In this document: in pieces, positions 59,664 through 64,000 of the stretch
How the letters are laid out: each line of letters opens with the position of its first letter
How positions within the stretch are numbered: position 1 is the stretch's first letter
DNA from: Butyrivibrio sp. NC3005
GTDB lineage: Bacteria > Bacillota > Clostridia > Lachnospirales > Lachnospiraceae
Direction: 5' to 3'
Length of the DNA stretch: 64,000 nucleotides
Assembly: GCF_000424545.1 (NCBI RefSeq)
Contig: NZ_AUKC01000003.1
Location: 157,943 to 221,942 of the forward strand
Notes under the pieces: model-generated
Told to the model about the DNA's origin: nothing
What the model saw: only the letters and a program-made list of their open reading frames with translations
Databases searched by the model: none
Program-made: the position numbers and the translations under genes

Positions 59664-62000
59664 TTAGAAAATTAACTCTCCATCAGACTTTAGGTATTTT
59701 CCAAGAATTTTTTCTGCCATTTTTTTATCAATTCCTTTTTCAAATCTATCGCAGATAATAATGTAATCAAAGTATTTTTCCAAAAACGGAAGTTTTTCTT
59801 TGGTCCAGTCTAATAGGATAATGCCAGCTGAGCTTATCTTATATTCAACTGCCTTTTCGTCTTCTTCTATTCCTATTATTTCAATTTTAGGAAACAGCAT
59901 TTGCAGATATCCCATAAATACTCCGCAGCCGCAACCTATTTCGAGTACCTTAAGATTTAAATTCTCCTTTTTTAATTCTTTTAATTTATCTACAAAATCA
60001 GCTTCTTTATCTGTCAAATGGTATATTATATTATCTATTCCCCATTTTTCCATAAAGAGTTTTTTATGTTCTACTCCAATTTCATTTAGATTCTCAACCT
60101 TTATAAAACTCTGAGAGCCTGCATGGTAAATAAATGAGTTGTAACAGGCAATAAGTCTATATCCAGCTCTTTTTATTCTGATTCCAAGGTCATCATCTTC
60201 GAAATATCCTGGATTAAATGCTTCGTCAAATCCTCCAACTTCATCTAGAACATTTCGCTTAACAAGCAGTGCAAATCCACTTAACGCAATTAGCTCTTCA
60301 TACGGATTCTTCATGAAGATATTATTTTTATTGCCATACTCTACGTAGTCTTCCGGGGATGAAAGTTGCAGTTTCCCCATTTCTTTTCTTCTATCGTAAT
60401 TAGAAATACCACCTGTTGCTCCAATATCATCTCTTTCATAAAGTCCCATTCTTAGCCAGAACAAAGAGTTGTGGCACATTCTGGTATCATTATTAAGAAA
60501 GAAAATATCATCATCTTTTGATGCAAGCTTAATTCCTATATTGCATCCACCAGAAAATCCCAGATTTTTATCTGAAAGATACAAATCAATATCGTATGGG
60601 CAGTATTTCAAAAATTCTCTCGTTTCATCATGTGAATCATTGTCTACCACGATTATTTTTGTAGATTTTAAGTCACATCTTTTCCAAATGCTTTCAAGAC
60701 ATTTTTCAAGTAGGTACTGTGCATTATAAGACACTATTACTATGCTGACGTTTCGTACCAAAAAGTCTTTGTCTTGCCTTGCCTGTTCCATGCAGCTTTC
60801 AAGTTCTTTCTGCATATCTGCAAACGGGCACAAAAATCTGGCATTCTCATAGCATAAATATGCCTGATTTACATTGGTATTCTTAAGCACATTTCCAAGA
60901 GACCAATAATACAAATACTCATCTTCTGTCATAAAATCCTGTTTAGGGATGACATTCTTGAGATTTCCTGAAGGTCTTTTGTATTTAGAAAGCTCGGCAA
61001 TTTCTTCTTCATCTCCCCACACCTCTTTGTATCCTTGGGTAAACTCCTCTTGGGCAATCTGGAGCATTACTTTTGCAGAGAGTTTTGACTGATACTTTGG
61101 ATTATCAAAAAGGTTTTTCTGATCAAATCGTACTGTCTGATTTTTTTCAAAGGATATAGCATAAAAATCTTTGGAGAGCCAATCAAAATCTCTGTCGCAT
61201 ATTGTATTTACATCAAAAAAACTTGCTCCATATCTAAAAGAATGCCAGTCTCTTAACCTGCATTTTTCAGGATATTTGGTAAAAACATAAGTTCCATAAG
61301 TTTCAAATTCGCTAAAACTGTTACTCTGAAGAAGAGGACTATTAAGGCAGTTAATAATCTTTTCCCAGAAAAAATCACCTTGAATTTCTTTGTTTTTTTC
61401 AATATCATCAAGCATTTTAAGCACAAGTTCTTTTGAAAAGATCATATGTTCAGCAATAAATGATTCTTTCCTTACCTTCTTCATTCCAGGGAGTATTTTC
61501 TCAAGTGTATTAAAATATTCTTCATGGTATTCATTTTTCAAGTCAAAATAAGGCACGTTTTCTTCATCAAACATGGTAAAAGTTTTGCATGGAATCGTAT
61601 CTCCATCCCATACAAAATAGTAATCATCGTCTGATTTCATATATCGTGCATAATTAAATTTCAAAAACTGCTGATAATACCATCCGACTATTCCACGAGG
61701 AACACTTTGACCGAGTAGAACATCCTGCATCTTTGCTTCAACGACACCTGCCACATCATCGAAGCTTAGAATGCTGTTTTCATTAATAAACTGAATTTTT
61801 TTGGAAGCTTTTTCGTTTAATCTTTTGAACCTTTTTTCTTCAAATAAAAGCCTTCCGACTTCATCTGATCCTACAAAATATATGTTTCTAACCGGAAGAC
61901 ATTCTGAAAGCCTATTATAATGCATAGCTACCCGCAAAAAATCCCCGGGCGTAACGATTATTAAAGCATCATACTCGAAAGGTTCTGCTACACGACTCAT
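59664..62000 (-). CDS. Multidomain protein: DUF6492-like region, GT2 domain and C-terminal methyltransferase
   Basis: The 778-residue protein has, in order: a DUF6492-like transferase region (YDALIIVTPGDFLRVAMHYN, YYFVWDGDTIPCKTFTMFDE, SFIAEHMIFSKELVLKML), a linker, a GT2 domain from about 420 (SIVIVSYNAQYLLEKCLESI, KIIVVDNDSHDETREFLKYC, IFFLNNDTRMCHNSLFWLRM, FNPGYFEDDDLGIRIKRAGY) and a SAM methyltransferase from about 680 (LKVLEIGCGCGVFMGYLQML). The methyltransferase ends at YLKSDGELIF, about 40-50 residues short of usual. Start and the upstream stop overlap by 4 bases. Such one-polypeptide assembly enzymes often build flagellar or surface glycans. Confidence 0.78.
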   Translation of the reverse strand: MSRVAEPFEYDALIIVTPGDFLRVAMHYNRLSECLPVRNIYFVGSDEVGRLLFEEKRFKRLNEKASKKIQFINENSILSFDDVAGVVEAKMQDVLLGQSVPRGIVGWYYQQFLKFNYARYMKSDDDYYFVWDGDTIPCKTFTMFDEENVPYFDLKNEYHEEYFNTLEKILPGMKKVRKESFIAEHMIFSKELVLKMLDDIEKNKEIQGDFFWEKIINCLNSPLLQSNSFSEFETYGTYVFTKYPEKCRLRDWHSFRYGASFFDVNTICDRDFDWLSKDFYAISFEKNQTVRFDQKNLFDNPKYQSKLSAKVMLQIAQEEFTQGYKEVWGDEEEIAELSKYKRPSGNLKNVIPKQDFMTEDEYLYYWSLGNVLKNTNVNQAYLCYENARFLCPFADMQKELESCMEQARQDKDFLVRNVSIVIVSYNAQYLLEKCLESIWKRCDLKSTKIIVVDNDSHDETREFLKYCPYDIDLYLSDKNLGFSGGCNIGIKLASKDDDIFFLNNDTRMCHNSLFWLRMGLYERDDIGATGGISNYDRRKEMGKLQLSSPEDYVEYGNKNNIFMKNPYEELIALSGFALLVKRNVLDEVGGFDEAFNPGYFEDDDLGIRIKRAGYRLIACYNSFIYHAGSQSFIKVENLNEIGVEHKKLFMEKWGIDNIIYHLTDKEADFVDKLKELKKENLNLKVLEIGCGCGVFMGYLQMLFPKIEIIGIEEDEKAVEYKISSAGIILLDWTKEKLPFLEKYFDYIIICDRFEKGIDKKMAEKILGKYLKSDGELIF

Positions 62001-63199
62001 TTTGTACTCTCCATGATATCAATTATTTTATCTGCATAGTATTCCCAGGTCATATTCTTTATAGCATATTCCCTGGCATTGATGCTGGTTTTATATAATT
62101 CATCATCAGAAACATTACTTAGTACTCGTATAACACTATCTGGCTTTGATATATCATAAAGAAGAAATCTATTTTCACTATTCTTTGTTCTTACAATTTC
62201 CTCTAAATATTTGCTCTTATCCGTCACACATACGCTTCCTGAAAGCATTGATGTCGGTATTCTGTCATGCATGCCATCCATAAACCTTGGCATAACATTA
62301 AGCGTCATCTGAGATTTTCTACAGATATCTGCTGTTTCAAAATATGTAACAGGATTATGTATTCTTACTTTTCCAAAATCGGATATGTCAAGTTTGTCCC
62401 AGCCAGAGCCGAAAATATCTATACTTATGTTACCGGCAATCAAATATCTTACTATTTCCTCTCTGTAATACCCCCTTACATAAATATTGGCGGTTGTAGT
62501 AAGCTGATCTATCTGCCTTCGCATACTTTCATTGACATCTTCTTTTTTCATTCCATACTTTTCAAGTACTAGGCTCTGAACTTCACTGTTACTTAGTGTT
62601 CTGTCTTCGAGCATCATATCAATCTGGTCAAAAACAAGTCTTTGCTGAAAATCTTCCATAAGACCTATTTTTTCTTCCAGAACACTCCTATCTGTATAAC
62701 TCATGGTAGCTGATAGTCTATAAGGTCTTTTCAAAAAGCTGTTTATATTATTTTCGACATATTCCTTCTCAGATTCAATACCTGGAAGTGGAAGAAAAAA
62801 AGATTTTTTTACTTCTTTATAATGTTCATCCAAAAATTTCACATGATTTCTATCTGGACATATTGAATAAAAATTGTGGGAAGTTATTTTTTGTTTGCAG
62901 TATCGCTCTATTGGTGAATCTAAAAGATAATCAAAAAATGGAATTTCAAAACTATCAAAAATATTAGAATTATTAATCGTAAAATTCTGCTGTCCGCTTG
63001 TATTAAATGCAAATACAGCTTCTATATCATTTTTTAAAGCCATGGCGAGGTCATGGTTTATGGCATTATCCGTTTGCATTAGATTGATTTTATAGGTTTC
63101 TATCCCTAACTTATGGAACTCTTTTGATAATAGTTCTGAAAAAATATTAATCGTATCATAACACTGCTGTGGATAATGAAATAGAAGCACTCTTTTCAT
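61997..63199 (-). CDS. CgeB-like glycosyltransferase
   Basis: The 400-residue protein has FEIPFFDYLLDSPIERYCKQ, NFYSICPDRNHVKFLDEHYK, KSFFLPLPGIES, then a donor half with NISIDIFGSGWDKLDISDFG, MTLNVMPRFMDGMHDRIPTS and MLSGSVCVTDKSKYLEEI. It shares its layout with the 37318 gene (the FxD-P segment near 100, LPPG/LPLPG, DxFGxxW). GAGGAAAT precedes ATG. It is the first gene after the flagellin terminator and so probably starts the leftward glycan block; no clear promoter is visible in the 63200-63265 gap. Confidence 0.82.
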   Translation of the reverse strand: MKRVLLFHYPQQCYDTINIFSELLSKEFHKLGIETYKINLMQTDNAINHDLAMALKNDIEAVFAFNTSGQQNFTINNSNIFDSFEIPFFDYLLDSPIERYCKQKITSHNFYSICPDRNHVKFLDEHYKEVKKSFFLPLPGIESEKEYVENNINSFLKRPYRLSATMSYTDRSVLEEKIGLMEDFQQRLVFDQIDMMLEDRTLSNSEVQSLVLEKYGMKKEDVNESMRRQIDQLTTTANIYVRGYYREEIVRYLIAGNISIDIFGSGWDKLDISDFGKVRIHNPVTYFETADICRKSQMTLNVMPRFMDGMHDRIPTSMLSGSVCVTDKSKYLEEIVRTKNSENRFLLYDISKPDSVIRVLSNVSDDELYKTSINAREYAIKNMTWEYYADKIIDIMESTK

Positions 63200-63272
63200 A
63201 GCATTTCCTCACTGACAACAGACAGATTTATGTTACCATATTCGAATGTACATTTATATTTTATCAAAAAAA

Positions 63273-63299
63273 AGAGCACTGGTCAAAGACCAGTGCTCT
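63273..63299 (-). terminator. Rho-independent terminator of the flagellin gene
   Basis: AGAGCACTGGTC (63273-63284) pairs perfectly with GACCAGTGCTCT (63288-63299) around an AAA loop. On the minus strand the stem is followed by a run of seven T (63266-63272). It lies 66 bases after the flagellin stop. Confidence 0.92.
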
Positions 63300-63364
63300 C
63301 CTTGGTAGTTGCAATGAATTGCAATATTTCGAGCTACAGCTTTTATGCTTTGCCTAATTAGAGA

Positions 63365-64000
63365 TTAGCCAAGTAAGGAAAGAACACCCTGCTTGCTCTG
63401 ATTAGCCTGTGCCAGCATAGACTGACCAGCCTGTGCAAGGATGTTGTTGTTTGAATACTTAACCATCTCAGCTGCCATATCTGTATCACGGATAAGTGAT
63501 TCAGCAGACTGAGTATTCTCTGCTACGTTGTCAAGGTTCTTAATTGTGTGCTCAAGACGATTCTGGATAGCACCAAGAGCTGATCTCTGTGTAGATACAG
63601 ACTCGAGAGCTGTCTTAATCTTGTCGATAGCTGTTCTAGCTTTGCTAGATGTCTTAACCATAGAAGAATCAGCTATACCAATGCTAGAAGAATCCATCTT
63701 CTTGATTGTAATCTTAATGTTAGAATCTGCAACGTTCTCGGAACCAACCTGAAGGTTCTTGTTTGCGAAGGAACCGTTCAAAAGATGCTGGTTGTTGAAT
63801 TCTGTTGTAGAAGCTGTACGGTTAATTTCGGACTGAAGTGCATTAACTTCCTGAGTAATGTACTCACGATCCTTTGTTGTCAAAGTATCGTTTGAAGCCT
63901 TAACTGCAAGCTCATTCATTCTCTGAAGCATATCTGTAACTTCGTTCAAAGCACCTTCAGCTGTCTGTACTACAGAAATACCGTCCTGTGCGTTAGCAGA
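63365..64000 (-). CDS. hag: Flagellin (C-terminal part; N-terminus beyond the window)
   Basis: The frame is open to the window edge, reading SANAQDGISVVQTAEGALNE at 64000 and TDMLQRMNELAVKASNDTLT after it, the conserved flagellin ND1 coiled coil. It continues with TASTTEFNNQHLLNGS, a short central domain of about 60 residues (QVGSENVADSNIKITIKKMD, SSSIGIADSSMV), and the conserved C-terminal helices NRLEHTIKNLDNVAENTQSA, ESLIRDTDMAAEMVKYSNNN and ILAQAGQSMLAQANQ. The central variable domain is short and serine-rich, and could carry the glycans. Codon use is more biased than in the AT-rich neighbours, as expected for a highly expressed gene. The terminator is at 63273-63299. Confidence 0.97.
   Translation of the reverse strand, partial: SANAQDGISVVQTAEGALNEVTDMLQRMNELAVKASNDTLTTKDREYITQEVNALQSEINRTASTTEFNNQHLLNGSFANKNLQVGSENVADSNIKITIKKMDSSSIGIADSSMVKTSSKARTAIDKIKTALESVSTQRSALGAIQNRLEHTIKNLDNVAENTQSAESLIRDTDMAAEMVKYSNNNILAQAGQSMLAQANQSKQGVLSLLG

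Overview
This AT-rich window reads as the chromosome of a motile, anaerobic Firmicute. It is most likely a Lachnospiraceae member of the Butyrivibrio or Pseudobutyrivibrio type. I infer this from the flagellin at the right edge, AGGAGG-like ribosome binding sites, the AAA-ATPase-like/PD-(D/E)XK proteins and the style of the glycosyltransferases; no rRNA or other marker gene is present to confirm it.

Region 1 (1-8.8 kb) is an accessory scrap-yard. It holds two AAA-ATPase-like proteins, pieces of IS4-, IS21-, IS66- and IS3-type transposases, truncated membrane-glycosyltransferase and acyltransferase genes, and one intact two-gene module: a DUF4868 (KwaB-like) protein followed by a small two-helix membrane protein, which looks like a Kiwa-like phage-defence unit.

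Region 2 (8.75-33.6 kb) is one long leftward operon for a surface polysaccharide. In transcription order it carries an MBOAT O-acyltransferase with its SGNH-like partner, three polytopic membrane proteins (putative GT-C enzymes), a hexapeptide acetyltransferase, several GT2, GT4 and GT8-like glycosyltransferases, a Wzm/Wzt-type ABC exporter, two polysaccharide pyruvyl transferases (one frameshifted at a G7 run), a ferredoxin/F420-hydrogenase-beta-like protein, a fused alpha-barrel plus methyltransferase protein, UDP-GlcNAc 2-epimerase, and three more glycosyltransferases. Many starts and stops overlap (ATGA or TGATG), which implies translational coupling.

Region 3 (33.9-41.7 kb) is mixed: a GT4 enzyme, a GT-C protein frameshifted at an A7 run, a CgeB-like glycosyltransferase, an Rpn-family nuclease, a GH43 glycoside hydrolase, and a 450-bp island of nested hairpins.

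Region 4 (41.7-63.2 kb) lies beside the flagellin gene and is mostly transcribed leftward. It holds CgeB-like, GT8, GT2 and DUF4422 glycosyltransferases, four LicD-family phosphotransferases, a TarI/IspD-like cytidylyltransferase, a TarJ-like zinc dehydrogenase and a ribulose-5-phosphate 3-epimerase. Together these could make CDP-ribitol (or a similar CDP-polyol) from the pentose-phosphate pool and transfer polyol-phosphate to glycans, plausibly on flagellin. The leaders between these genes contain several unusual repeated, hairpin-rich elements (called A-D here). One family shows compensatory stem changes between copies, and one can form mutually exclusive pairings. The window ends inside flagellin (63365-64000).
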